A model generated the notes under the pieces. It had not been told where the DNA came from. It did not search any database and saw nothing but the letters and a program-made list of their open reading frames with translations. From Lactococcus lactis (GTDB taxonomy: Bacteria > Bacillota > Bacilli > Lactobacillales > Streptococcaceae), in contig NZ_CP118969.1 in the NCBI RefSeq assembly GCF_029023865.1, forward strand, positions 558,001 to 622,000: a stretch of DNA of 64,000 nt, in the 5' to 3' direction. How positions within the stretch are numbered: the first letter of the stretch is position 1; every line of letters begins with the position of its first letter. Positions 11,129 through 18,732 of this stretch are shown here, piece after piece. Made by a program: the position numbers and the translations under genes.

Positions 11129-11157
11129 AAAAACGACTCCTATTGAGTCGTTTTTTT
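11129..11157. terminator. Bidirectional terminator between the adhA unit and murE
   Basis: AACGACTC / GAGTCGTT with a five-base loop, a T run on the right and an A run on the left. Confidence 0.85.
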
Positions 11158-11168
11158 ATGATTAATTT

Positions 11169-11189
11169 ACTGACAGAACTTTTGTCAGT
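11169..11189. repeat. Inverted ACTGACAGA motif pair downstream of murE
   Basis: ACTGACAGA faces TTGTCAGT, with TTTACTGACA and TGTCAGTAAA extending the arms. It lies four bases past the murE stop codon, so it is the 3' hairpin of the murE message. Confidence 0.7.
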
Positions 11190-11192
11190 AAA

Positions 11193-12644
11193 TTAGAGAT
11201 ATTTTTGAGCAGCAGCTGTATCTCCAATATAAGGTTGACGTTTTCCGTCTTTTAATTGGAACATATCAGTCCCTTTTCCAGCGATAATCACAGCATCGTC
11301 AGTACTTTTAGTTTTACTGACAGCTTTTTTTATTGCCAATTCACGGTCAAGTTCAAAATCAAGTGTGCGACTGACAAAAGAAGCAATCTCGTCAGCAATT
11401 ATTTTAGGGTCTTCTCGATTTGAATCATCAGTAGTTAAAATGACATCAAGTCGCGGATGTTTTTCAATCACTTGTCCGAAATCTTTCCGGCGACTTTCGC
11501 CTTTATTTCCGGTTGAACCAAGGACTAGAACAAGCTGACCAGCATGGTGTTCTTCAACAACTTCAACAAGATTTTCTAATGACAGGCCGTTGTGAGCATA
11601 ATCAATATAGATGTGGGCACCATTTTTGGCAGTAAGAAGTTCCATGCGTCCTGGAACAACAGCAAGAGCTAAACCGTCATGGATATTTTCTAATGAAGCG
11701 CCTAAAGCTTTAGTTGCTAATGCTGTAGCTAAGGCATTTTCTTGGTTGAAGCGTCCTAATAAGCGAATGTCAAATGCTCCGCTGACAGAACCGTCAGTAA
11801 CAAAATGAAGTCCTTTTGATTCAATAATTTTATTTTCAGAATCAGCACCATAGAAAGCATGTGGAATTTTACGTTCCTTAAGTTCCTCTTTAATGATAGC
11901 AAAGTGATTCATTTCGGAATTAGCAACAAAATAACGTGAATTTTTGAGAAGTTGACGTTTGCAGTAAAAATAATCTTCAAGCGTTGGATGTTCAACTGGG
12001 CCAATGTGGTCAGGAGAAATGTTTAAGAAAACTCCAACATCAAATGTTAAACCGTAAACCCGTTCTGTTTTGTAAGCTTGGCTTGAAACTTCCATGACCA
12101 AATGTGTCATTCCATTTGTCAGAGCTTTTGCCATCATTTCTAGTAAATCAAGACTTTCAGGAGTTGTCAATTCTGATTTAAAATAATTTTTTCCATCCAA
12201 AGTTGTTTGGGCAGTAGATAAAAGTGCAGTTTTGCCACCATTCATTTTGTCAAGTATTGCTTTAGCAAAATAAGCAGAAGTGGTTTTTCCTTTTGTACCA
12301 GTCAAAGCTAAGGTTTTGAGTTTATTTTGTGGAAAATCATAAAAGCTTGCAGCGATTAAAGCCATTGCTCGTTTAACATCAGTGACAATAATTGCTGGGA
12401 GAGCTACTTCATAATCAAATTCTGAAACATAAAAAGCAGCTTCTAAGTCTGTTAAATATTCTTTTTTAAAATTCAAACCCTTGGCAAAGAAAAGGGTATT
12501 TTCTGTTGATTTTCGTGAATCATAAGAGAGTTGGTCAAAGTTTACTTCCTTTGGCCAGTTGAAATAATATTCTCCAGCAGAAGAAATCTCACGGAAATTA
12601 TTATCTTTTTTTAGTATTTCTATAACTTGTTCAAGCCTAATCAT
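11193..12644 (-). CDS. murE: UDP-N-acetylmuramoyl-L-alanyl-D-glutamate--L-lysine ligase
   Basis: A 483-residue Mur ligase adding the third residue of the peptidoglycan stem peptide in the cytosol. The ATP-binding motif GTKGKTTS is at 116-123, and the central and C-terminal ligase domains are complete. The segment DDSNREDP (around 405) stands where DAP-specific enzymes carry DNPR, which fits L-lysine specificity as expected for lactococcal walls. It is transcribed away from the MurJ-like flippase gene. The coding sequence carries motif copies at 11316-11324 and an inverted pair at 11781-11799. The ribosome site is poor (TAGG about ten bases upstream). Confidence 0.93.
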
Positions 12645-12660
12645 GTGAGGAATGCCTATT

Positions 12661-12715
12661 TATCGCTAAATTCGCGATACCTTTCTAAAACAAGGAAACT
12701 AAGGGAAAAATCCCA
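12661..12715 (-). promoter_or_regulatory. Structured murE leader (two short hairpins)
   Basis: On the minus strand, TATCGC/GCGATA (12661-12679) and a GGGA/TCCC hairpin (about 12702-12715) lie between the promoter and the weak murE ribosome site. Together they suggest a folded 5' UTR of about 70 nt. Confidence 0.35.
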
Positions 12716-12724
12716 TTACCCTAT

Positions 12725-12733
12725 ATTATAGCA
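12725..12733 (-). promoter_or_regulatory. murE extended -10 promoter
   Basis: Read on the minus strand: TG-C-TATAAT (12733-12725). The -35 is weak. Confidence 0.5.
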
Positions 12734-12818
12734 CAAGCCAAGAGCTGGTGCATGTCCCATTTGTTTATAGATGGTAATAGATGATATCGTGAATTAATGA
12801 TCTAAAACCATTCTTTTA

Positions 12819-12847
12819 TTGTCAAAATACAGAACTTAGGGTAAAAT
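12819..12847 (+). promoter_or_regulatory. Promoter of the MurJ-like flippase gene, apparently leaderless
   Basis: TTGTCA (12819-12824), 17-bp spacer, TAAAAT (12842-12847). The ATG at 12854 is six bases after the -10, where transcription itself should begin. Confidence 0.6.
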
Positions 12848-12853
12848 GGAACA

Positions 12854-14527
12854 ATGGAAGATTCAGAAAAAATAATGAATACAGGTCAGCAGTCACCAAA
12901 AACGGCTGCAAAATCAAAAGATCAGATGCTCTCTGGTGCTGCTTGGCGGACTGGTGCGGACATGATTGGGAAAATACTAGGGGTAATTTATATTATTCCT
13001 TGGTATGCTTGGATGGGGCGTTTTGGTAATGAGGCCAACTCCCTCTTTAGTATGGGTTATAATATCTATGCTCTTTTCCTATTGATTTCAACAGTGGGGA
13101 TTCCGGCGGCAATTGCGCGTGAAGTGGCTCGCTATAATACATTAGATGACCCTAACATGGCTTACCGGCTCGTTCGGCAAATGCTCGGAGTGATGCTGGT
13201 TCTTGGAATTGTTGCGTCAGGGCTCATGTTCTTTCTTGCAGGTCCACTCTCAGCCCTTGTTGGCGGTAAGGATAGCGCAGATTTAATTCCAGTCATGAAA
13301 AGTTTAGCATTGGCTGTTTTGATTTTCCCATCGATGTCAGTTATTCGAGGATATTTCCAAGGTCTGAATCAGGTTAAAGCTTATGCTATGAGTCAGCTTT
13401 TGGAACAAATTGTTCGGGTCATTTGGATGCTAGCAGCAACTTTTGCTATCATGAAGTTAGGTTCGCATAATTGGCAAAATGCCGTGACACAATCTACCTT
13501 GGCTGCTTTTATTGGGATGTTAGGTTCCTACGCTGTATTATTCTATTACTTACAGAAATCAGGAAATCTTAATAAATTAATTAATCCTGGTCCTGTAAAA
13601 TCTAAAATTAATGCTTTAGAAATTTTTAGATCAACATTACACACAGCCATTCCATTTATTGTCATTGGTTCAGCTATTCAAATTTTTAAAATTATTGATA
13701 ACTCAACCTTTATGAATATGATGCCTTGGGTAACAAACTATAGTCATAATGAATTGCTTGTTCTGATGAGTTATTTCTCAGCAAATACTGATAAATTAAC
13801 GATGGTCTTGTTGGGTGTCGCATTGACGCTTGGTTCTGTTTCAGACCCTCTGATTACAGAGCATTATGTTCAAGGGAATCGGCGTGAACTTGCAACGTTA
13901 GTAGGTTATAATTTCCAATTATACGTTGGTTTTATGCTTCCGGCCGTGATTGGAATGTCACTATTGACTAAACCGATTTATACAATTTTCTTCCAAATTC
14001 CTTCTGGATTACAAAGTAGTTTGTTTGTCTTTGCTATTTTACAAACCTTCTTGTTGGGACTTTATATGATTGTCTATCCTCCACTGACAGTAATGGACCA
14101 TAAACGTTTGGCAATGCGAATCTTTACCTTGACTCTTGTCATTAAATTAGTTTTGCAAGTTCCAATGATTCTTATTTTCCATACTTATGGACCTTTACTT
14201 GCGACCACTGTTTCATTCTTAGTTGGTGTTTTCTTATTCATTAGAAAACTACATGAGTTAACTCATTTTTCAATTAAGAATACAGTTCGCGGAATTCAAG
14301 GGGCAACTTTACTGACAGGATTTATGGCTATTGTGGTTATTATTGTTGAAATCATTTTAGGTTTTATTTTCGGTAAGAGCCCAGGTCGAATTGCCTCAGT
14401 ATTTATTGCTGCCATTGCCGGTGGTGCAGGATTTTATACTTATCTCTGGTTTGCTGCTAAACTTGGACTTCTAGAAAAATGGTTTGGTCCAAGAGGTTTG
14501 TCACTTCGTCGAAAATTACATATCTAA
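12854..14527 (+). CDS. Lipid II flippase, MurJ/YtgP-like (MOP superfamily)
   Basis: A 557-residue integral membrane protein with about 14 TM segments and a short basic cytoplasmic N-terminus. It resembles the YtgP-type polysaccharide/lipid II flippases of streptococci and bacilli (GAAWRTGADMIGKILGVIY at the start of TM1; IPAAIAREVARYN in loop 2; YFQGLNQ). These move undecaprenyl-linked peptidoglycan precursor across the membrane. The divergent position next to murE supports a cell-wall role. No Shine-Dalgarno precedes ATG 12854; a second ATG at 12875 is possible. Motif copies occur within the gene at 14093 and 14311. Confidence 0.82.
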   Translation: MEDSEKIMNTGQQSPKTAAKSKDQMLSGAAWRTGADMIGKILGVIYIIPWYAWMGRFGNEANSLFSMGYNIYALFLLISTVGIPAAIAREVARYNTLDDPNMAYRLVRQMLGVMLVLGIVASGLMFFLAGPLSALVGGKDSADLIPVMKSLALAVLIFPSMSVIRGYFQGLNQVKAYAMSQLLEQIVRVIWMLAATFAIMKLGSHNWQNAVTQSTLAAFIGMLGSYAVLFYYLQKSGNLNKLINPGPVKSKINALEIFRSTLHTAIPFIVIGSAIQIFKIIDNSTFMNMMPWVTNYSHNELLVLMSYFSANTDKLTMVLLGVALTLGSVSDPLITEHYVQGNRRELATLVGYNFQLYVGFMLPAVIGMSLLTKPIYTIFFQIPSGLQSSLFVFAILQTFLLGLYMIVYPPLTVMDHKRLAMRIFTLTLVIKLVLQVPMILIFHTYGPLLATTVSFLVGVFLFIRKLHELTHFSIKNTVRGIQGATLLTGFMAIVVIIVEIILGFIFGKSPGRIASVFIAAIAGGAGFYTYLWFAAKLGLLEKWFGPRGLSLRRKLHI

Positions 14528-14533
14528 TAAAAA

Positions 14534-14570
14534 ATAAGTCTGTCAGTAAAAAAGTTACTGACAGACTTAT
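14534..14570. repeat. Perfect 16-bp hairpin built on the ACTGACAGA motif
   Basis: ATAAGTCTGTCAGTAA (14534-14549) and its exact complement (14555-14570) around a five-base loop, seven bases after the flippase stop codon. The T run is on the minus-strand side only, so it is either an mRNA 3' stabiliser or a terminator with a poor tail. Confidence 0.75.
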
Positions 14571-14595
14571 TAATAAGAGTTAAAAAGGATAATAA

Positions 14596-14901
14596 ATGGC
14601 AGAAATTACCGAAAATACAAAAAAGATTTTAGAAGTTATTCTAAATTTAAAAGAGGGGCAGGTCATGAGTTATCGAGATGTGGGAGCTTTAGCTGGATTG
14701 CCAAATGGTGCACGGCAGGTTTCTAGAATTTTGCATTCGATGTCTAAAAAATATGAACTGCCATGGTGGCGTGTAGTGCGTTCTGACAGAACAATTGGAT
14801 TGCCAGAGCCTGCTAAAAGTGAGCAAATGGAACTTCTAAAAAAAGAGGGAATTTCTTTTACAGCTCAAGGGAAAATAATTATTGAAGATGAACTGCTCTA
14901 A
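14596..14901 (+). CDS. Alkyltransferase-like (ATL) DNA-binding protein
   Basis: A 101-residue protein made of the DNA-binding domain of O6-alkylguanine-DNA alkyltransferases (YRDVGALAGLPNGARQVSRIL). The active-site PCHRV motif is replaced by PWWRV (56-60), so the acceptor cysteine is a tryptophan. ATL proteins bind alkylated guanine without repairing it and hand it to nucleotide excision repair. It cannot be an active alkyltransferase. The ribosome site AAAGGA precedes ATG. It sits alone between a motif hairpin and a strong terminator. Confidence 0.85.
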   Translation: MAEITENTKKILEVILNLKEGQVMSYRDVGALAGLPNGARQVSRILHSMSKKYELPWWRVVRSDRTIGLPEPAKSEQMELLKKEGISFTAQGKIIIEDELL

Positions 14902-14906
14902 TAAAT

Positions 14907-14939
14907 AAAAAGTACTTCTATATTTTAGAAGTACTTTTT
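14907..14939 (+). terminator. Terminator after the ATL gene
   Basis: AAAAGTACTTCT / AGAAGTACTTTTT stem with short AT loop. It can also serve pepO from the opposite strand. Confidence 0.85.
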
Positions 14940-14954
14940 GTATTCAATTAACTA

Positions 14955-16838
14955 TTACCAAATTTTAAGACGATTTTCTGGTGCACGATACATCTTATCA
15001 GTTTCTTTAACATCAAAAGTTTCGTAAAACTCTTCGAGATTTGTTGGAGGAATATTGGCACGAAGTTTAGCGGGTGCATGAACATCCATTGACAAAAGCA
15101 TTTGTTGGAATTCTTTACTTGCTTTCATGCGCCAAATCTTAGCCCACTGACTAAAGAAAGCCTTCAAATCAACGTCTTTCTCATCTTTAGCTGCTGTCAG
15201 TGCCGCTGTAATTCCTCCTTGGTCAGCAATATTTTCTGACACAATGAGTTTTCCGTTTGCTGGACCAGCTTCGGTTTCTACGCCGTCAAAGAGTGCAATC
15301 ATTTCTTTTTGCTTTTCTTCAAAAGCTTCATAATCTTCATCTAACCACCATTTGTTCAAATTTCCTTCTTTATCGAATTGGGCACCGTTGTTATCAAAAG
15401 CATGAGAAATTTCATGAGCAATGACAGCGCCAATTCCACCGTAATTTTGTGATGAAGATTGTTCAAGAGAGTAAAAAGGAGCTTGCAAAATTGCTGCTGG
15501 AAAAACAATTGTATTACTATCAGGACTATAATAAGCATTGACCATATGAGCAGGCATATGCCAGCTTGTTTTATCAACATCTTCTGAGAATTTTTCAAAA
15601 GTTCGAGCAGTCAAAATTTCATCGAATTTAAGGGCATCTTCATAGAGAGAGCCAGAAGTTGTTTTTAAACGACTATAAATTTCAGGCAATTTATCTGGGA
15701 AACCAATGAAAGGAGTAATAGCATCCAATTTTTCAATGGCTTTTTCAGCTGTTTCTTGACTGAGCCACTCATTTTTAGACAAACGCGCTTGGTAAACTTT
15801 AATCATCGCAGTGACCATCCGTTTGACATCGGCCTTAGCAGCTTCACCAAAATATTTTTTACCATAGAATAAACCAATCACTTGGCTAAAATAAGACTCA
15901 GTCAAATCAAGTTGATGTTTTTCTTGACTTCTTGCTTCTTGAACATTTGAAAGGAAACGTCCGTAAGCTCCACCAAGAATTCTAAGGTCTTCATTGAAGA
16001 AAGAAGTAGCGCCACGTGCAATTTTTGTCAGCATCGAAGCTTTAATGAGCGACCAATTTTCTTCATTGACAAGTGAATCAAATGATTCGTAAAAACGGTC
16101 TTCATAAACAATGACTTTATCAGGTTCAGTTTTTACTAAATCTTTAATTAAAGATTTTAAATCCAGGTTTTTAACTTTACTGCCAAAGTTGTCAGTAGAA
16201 ATTGGATGATAAAGTTCAGCATATTTTGCCCACTCTTCAGAAGTATTTGCTGACGGAACTAAAAGAGCATCGAATTTAAGGGCAGACTTTGCAATCTCTT
16301 CTGCATTTTCAACATCAAATGTCTTTAAAATTTCGCTTGTATTTTTAGCCCAAAAATCAAGTAATTCTTTTTTTCTAGGGTGTTCATCATTATAATAAGT
16401 GGTATCAGGTAAAATCAAGCCCGGACCAGAGAATCCAAGAGAATAGTGAATAGCATCTTTCATATCAGGTTCAACACTAAAAGAAAATGGAAGAGGAGCC
16501 TGTGAATGGAAAACGAGTTGAGTCAAATTATTTTTAAAATCTTCAAAAGTATTTAAAGTTTCAACTTTAGCAAGTTCATTTTTTACGGCAGAAAAATCCG
16601 CTTTTTCTCTTGCTTGCCAATCTCCTGCTTTATTATAAAATTTGATTGCTTCAAGCAATTCTGGATTATCAGTAGGTAGGTTTTGTGATAACTCAGCTAA
16701 ATCTTTAGCCAAATTTTTCTCATTTTTTAGTACTAATTCATCAAAAGCTGAAATTCTTGGTTTGTCAGCAGGAATTTCTGCATTTTCTAACCAATCAGCA
16801 TTAACAGTAGCGAATAAATCATCTTGAATCCTTGTCAT
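14955..16838 (-). CDS. pepO: Neutral endopeptidase PepO (M13 metallopeptidase)
   Basis: A 627-residue neprilysin-family oligopeptidase cutting casein-derived peptides. The zinc motif HEISH is at 475-479 and the third ligand is Glu535 in ENIADQGG; NAYYSPDSN and VFPAAILQ, also M13 signatures, precede it. There is no signal peptide, as expected for the cytosolic lactococcal enzyme. Length equals the known 627-residue lactococcal PepO. It is not next to an opp operon, so it may be the stand-alone paralogue (PepO2). An excellent ribosome site (TAGGAGG) and a TG-extended TATAAT box (16873-16868) precede it on the minus strand. Confidence 0.93.
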   Translation of the reverse strand: MTRIQDDLFATVNADWLENAEIPADKPRISAFDELVLKNEKNLAKDLAELSQNLPTDNPELLEAIKFYNKAGDWQAREKADFSAVKNELAKVETLNTFEDFKNNLTQLVFHSQAPLPFSFSVEPDMKDAIHYSLGFSGPGLILPDTTYYNDEHPRKKELLDFWAKNTSEILKTFDVENAEEIAKSALKFDALLVPSANTSEEWAKYAELYHPISTDNFGSKVKNLDLKSLIKDLVKTEPDKVIVYEDRFYESFDSLVNEENWSLIKASMLTKIARGATSFFNEDLRILGGAYGRFLSNVQEARSQEKHQLDLTESYFSQVIGLFYGKKYFGEAAKADVKRMVTAMIKVYQARLSKNEWLSQETAEKAIEKLDAITPFIGFPDKLPEIYSRLKTTSGSLYEDALKFDEILTARTFEKFSEDVDKTSWHMPAHMVNAYYSPDSNTIVFPAAILQAPFYSLEQSSSQNYGGIGAVIAHEISHAFDNNGAQFDKEGNLNKWWLDEDYEAFEEKQKEMIALFDGVETEAGPANGKLIVSENIADQGGITAALTAAKDEKDVDLKAFFSQWAKIWRMKASKEFQQMLLSMDVHAPAKLRANIPPTNLEEFYETFDVKETDKMYRAPENRLKIW

Positions 16839-16867
16839 ATCGACCTCCTATTATGGATATTTTTTAT

Positions 16868-16873
16868 ATTATA
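16868..16873 (-). promoter_or_regulatory. pepO -10 box (TG-extended)
   Basis: TG-A-TATAAT read on the minus strand, about 30 bases before the pepO start codon. Confidence 0.6.
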
Positions 16874-16883
16874 TCACACTTAC

Positions 16884-16917
16884 AAAAAAGCGCTGACGAA
16901 TTCCATCAGCACTTTTT
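16884..16917 (-). terminator. Terminator of the XRE regulator gene
   Basis: Minus-strand stem AAGTGCTGA / TCAGCGCTT (one G-U) ending in a T run. Confidence 0.75.
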
Positions 16918-16950
16918 AACAGCAATTTGAAAATTAATGTAAACTCGTAA

Positions 16951-17625
16951 TTAAATAGTTCTGAAACGATAAATTTTAGCAATTTTGCCAAAAAGTTCAG
17001 GGACTTCGGCAAGGCTTCCAGCATCACGGCTTAGACAAGTAAGCTTTTCATCTTTTACTGAAAGCTTGGCAAAATGGTCATGTTGCAACAAGAAATTATG
17101 GATCAGCTCTGCAAAATTTGCGTCAGTAAATTTTACAAAAAGTAAATCTCCATTACCAGGAGCTTCCGCATCTAAAGGACCCCCAACGAGTTCAAAAACT
17201 GCATCGTAATCATCAGGAAGTTGCTTTGTGAGCAGTTTGATTGTTTTGCGGCTTTCTTGTAGCGCCCAAGTATTATCACCACAAAATACAAATTGTTCAG
17301 TACTCAAAGAAATGGGCTCTCTTTCAAGAAGTTCAAGCTCATCAATTCGATTTTGAATATAATTTAACAAGTTTTGTTTATTATCTAATGTAAGATATTC
17401 AAACAAAAGCTTTGCCTTATTATAACTGTACTTGTCATCTTTACCAAGAAGGTATTCAGTTGTGACATTAAAATAATCAGCAATTTCTGTCAATCTTTTG
17501 GCAGAAGGTTCTTTTCCCAAGCGATAATTAGCAAGGGCGTTTCTGGGATATCTCAACTCTCTTTCGACCTGGTTGAAAGATTTCTGAGAATCAATAACTA
17601 AAGTTTTTAGACGGTCATAGAACAT
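16951..17625 (-). CDS. XRE-family transcriptional regulator with degenerate S24-like C-terminal domain
   Basis: A 224-residue protein. Residues about 3-63 form a Cro/CI-type HTH (SFNQVERELRYPRNALANY, then TEIADYFNVTTEYLLG). A helical linker follows. The last ~90 residues have the outline of a LexA/CI S24 domain (GNGDLLFV, KLSV, then LFGKIAKIYRFR at the end). Where self-cleaving members have GDSM, this one has GGPLD, so the nucleophilic serine appears missing and autocleavage is unlikely. The frame is open from GTG 17634, but ATG 17625 has GAGGTG seven bases before it. It is divergent from the CodY-like gene; no target is known. Confidence 0.75.
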   Translation of the reverse strand: MFYDRLKTLVIDSQKSFNQVERELRYPRNALANYRLGKEPSAKRLTEIADYFNVTTEYLLGKDDKYSYNKAKLLFEYLTLDNKQNLLNYIQNRIDELELLEREPISLSTEQFVFCGDNTWALQESRKTIKLLTKQLPDDYDAVFELVGGPLDAEAPGNGDLLFVKFTDANFAELIHNFLLQHDHFAKLSVKDEKLTCLSRDAGSLAEVPELFGKIAKIYRFRTI

Positions 17626-17776
17626 TAAAATCACCTCAACATGTATTGAATAAATATTTTTAATATTTGTAACAAATACATTATGTCATATAGTTATTAG
17701 ATATAAAATACCTAAAACTTAAAAAAATAGCAATATTTAAGTTAAAAAATTAATTGTTGCAAATTCGTTAACAAAA

Positions 17777-17805
17777 TTGACATCTATAGCGTTATATGGT
17801 ATTAT
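17777..17805 (+). promoter_or_regulatory. Strong promoter of the CodY-like gene
   Basis: TTGACA (17777-17782), 17 bp, TATTAT (17800-17805), with TG one base before the -10. Confidence 0.75.
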
Positions 17806-17858
17806 AAAAGTAATCATAGGAATACTCAAAATGCTTTTTGAGAAGAGAAAGGGAAAAA

Positions 17859-18467
17859 TTGAAAGAAATTTATGACAAAATCCAAGACATAAATATTATT
17901 TTGAAAAGATCATTTATTGACCTTGGAAAACCATTAGCTTATCAAGAGGTGGTAGAGAAAAGTGCCAAAGTTTTAGAGTCTAGCCTTTTTATCATAGATA
18001 CCAAACGAAATTGTTTAGGTTATGGTTTTACTGATTCTGATAATTCTTATCAGGATGATGTAAACCTCCAAAATTTTTTTATCTATCAAAAAATATCAAA
18101 AGATATCTCTAGTCAACTATTAAATCACTACGAAATGAGCGCAAGCCTACCAATGGCCCAATCAATTTTAGAACCAGTGAAAGAAATTTCGAGCAAATTT
18201 CCAAATAAATTTCTCAGCTTTCTACCTATAGAAGGAAATCATTTGAGATTGGGAACCCTTTTTCTACTGACAGATTCTCCTCTGGAAGAAGAAAAGAGAA
18301 TATTGGTAGATTTTTTATCAACATTCATAGGGAATCAAATGTCTTATATCATGCTGGCAGAACTGGAAGGGCAAAGACGAAATGAAACCTTTGTTTCTTT
18401 AGTTCAATCATTATCTCGTTCAGAATTAGAAGCATTTAAAAGCATCATTGAAAAAATAGACCGTTAA
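17859..18467 (+). CDS. CodY-like GAF-domain protein lacking the DNA-binding domain
   Basis: A 202-residue protein aligning by eye along the N-terminal ligand-sensing part of CodY: an N-terminal helix (KIQDINIIL against KTRKITSIL), LGYGF against LLGYS, HLRLGTLFLL against GMRLGTFI, and finally SLSRSELEAFKSIIEKID against SLSYSEMKAVKAIIEELD. It stops exactly there, where the C-terminal winged helix of CodY (about 260 residues) begins; no HTH is encoded downstream. The arginine that contacts branched-chain amino acids in B. subtilis CodY appears not conserved. Lactococci are reported to carry a CodY paralogue (CodZ); this may be it. Start TTG 17859 is chosen from AAAGGG five bases upstream and from CodY's N-terminus. 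Confidence 0.7.
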   Translation: MKEIYDKIQDINIILKRSFIDLGKPLAYQEVVEKSAKVLESSLFIIDTKRNCLGYGFTDSDNSYQDDVNLQNFFIYQKISKDISSQLLNHYEMSASLPMAQSILEPVKEISSKFPNKFLSFLPIEGNHLRLGTLFLLTDSPLEEEKRILVDFLSTFIGNQMSYIMLAELEGQRRNETFVSLVQSLSRSELEAFKSIIEKIDR

Positions 18468-18479
18468 ACTAGAAAAAGC

Positions 18480-18508
18480 TTGAAAATTTTCATATAAAAT
18501 AGTATAAT
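18480..18508 (+). promoter_or_regulatory. rpoB-rpoC promoter
   Basis: TTGAAA (18480-18485), 17 bp, TATAAT (18503-18508). The start site would be about 18515, giving a 218-nt leader before rpoB. Confidence 0.75.
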
Positions 18509-18565
18509 AGAAATAATGGTTTGTCAGCAAAATCTGTGGGATATATTGTCCCCATAGGCTTTGTA

Positions 18566-18600
18566 AGCAACGAAACACTACTGTTTTCGTTGCTTTTTTG
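18566..18600 (+). terminator. Terminator-like hairpin 1 in the rpoB leader
   Basis: AAGCAACGAAA pairs with TTTCGTTGCTT, an eight-base loop lies between them and six Ts follow. Transcription from 18515 would end after about 85 nt unless it reads through. No gene lies between promoter and hairpin. Confidence 0.7.
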
Positions 18601-18620
18601 GCGTCTTTTATATTGAATAA

Positions 18621-18668
18621 ACCAGAAAAGTTATAAAAAAGACAAACTACAGACTTTTCGGTTTTTTT
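18621..18668 (+). terminator. Terminator-like hairpin 2 in the rpoB leader
   Basis: ACCAGAAAAGT pairs with ACTTTTCGGT (one bulged base), with a loop of about 20 nt and a seven-base T run. It is weaker than hairpin 1 because of the long loop. Confidence 0.45.
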
Positions 18669-18732
18669 AATTAAAAATTCATCAAAAACACAGACTTTTT
18701 TAATCAAATCTAAAAAATAGAGGAGAAAACAC

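Noticed and set aside
14596-14901. Annotation as an active methylated-DNA--cysteine methyltransferase
   Set aside because: The acceptor cysteine is replaced by tryptophan (PWWRV), so it cannot transfer alkyl groups to itself.
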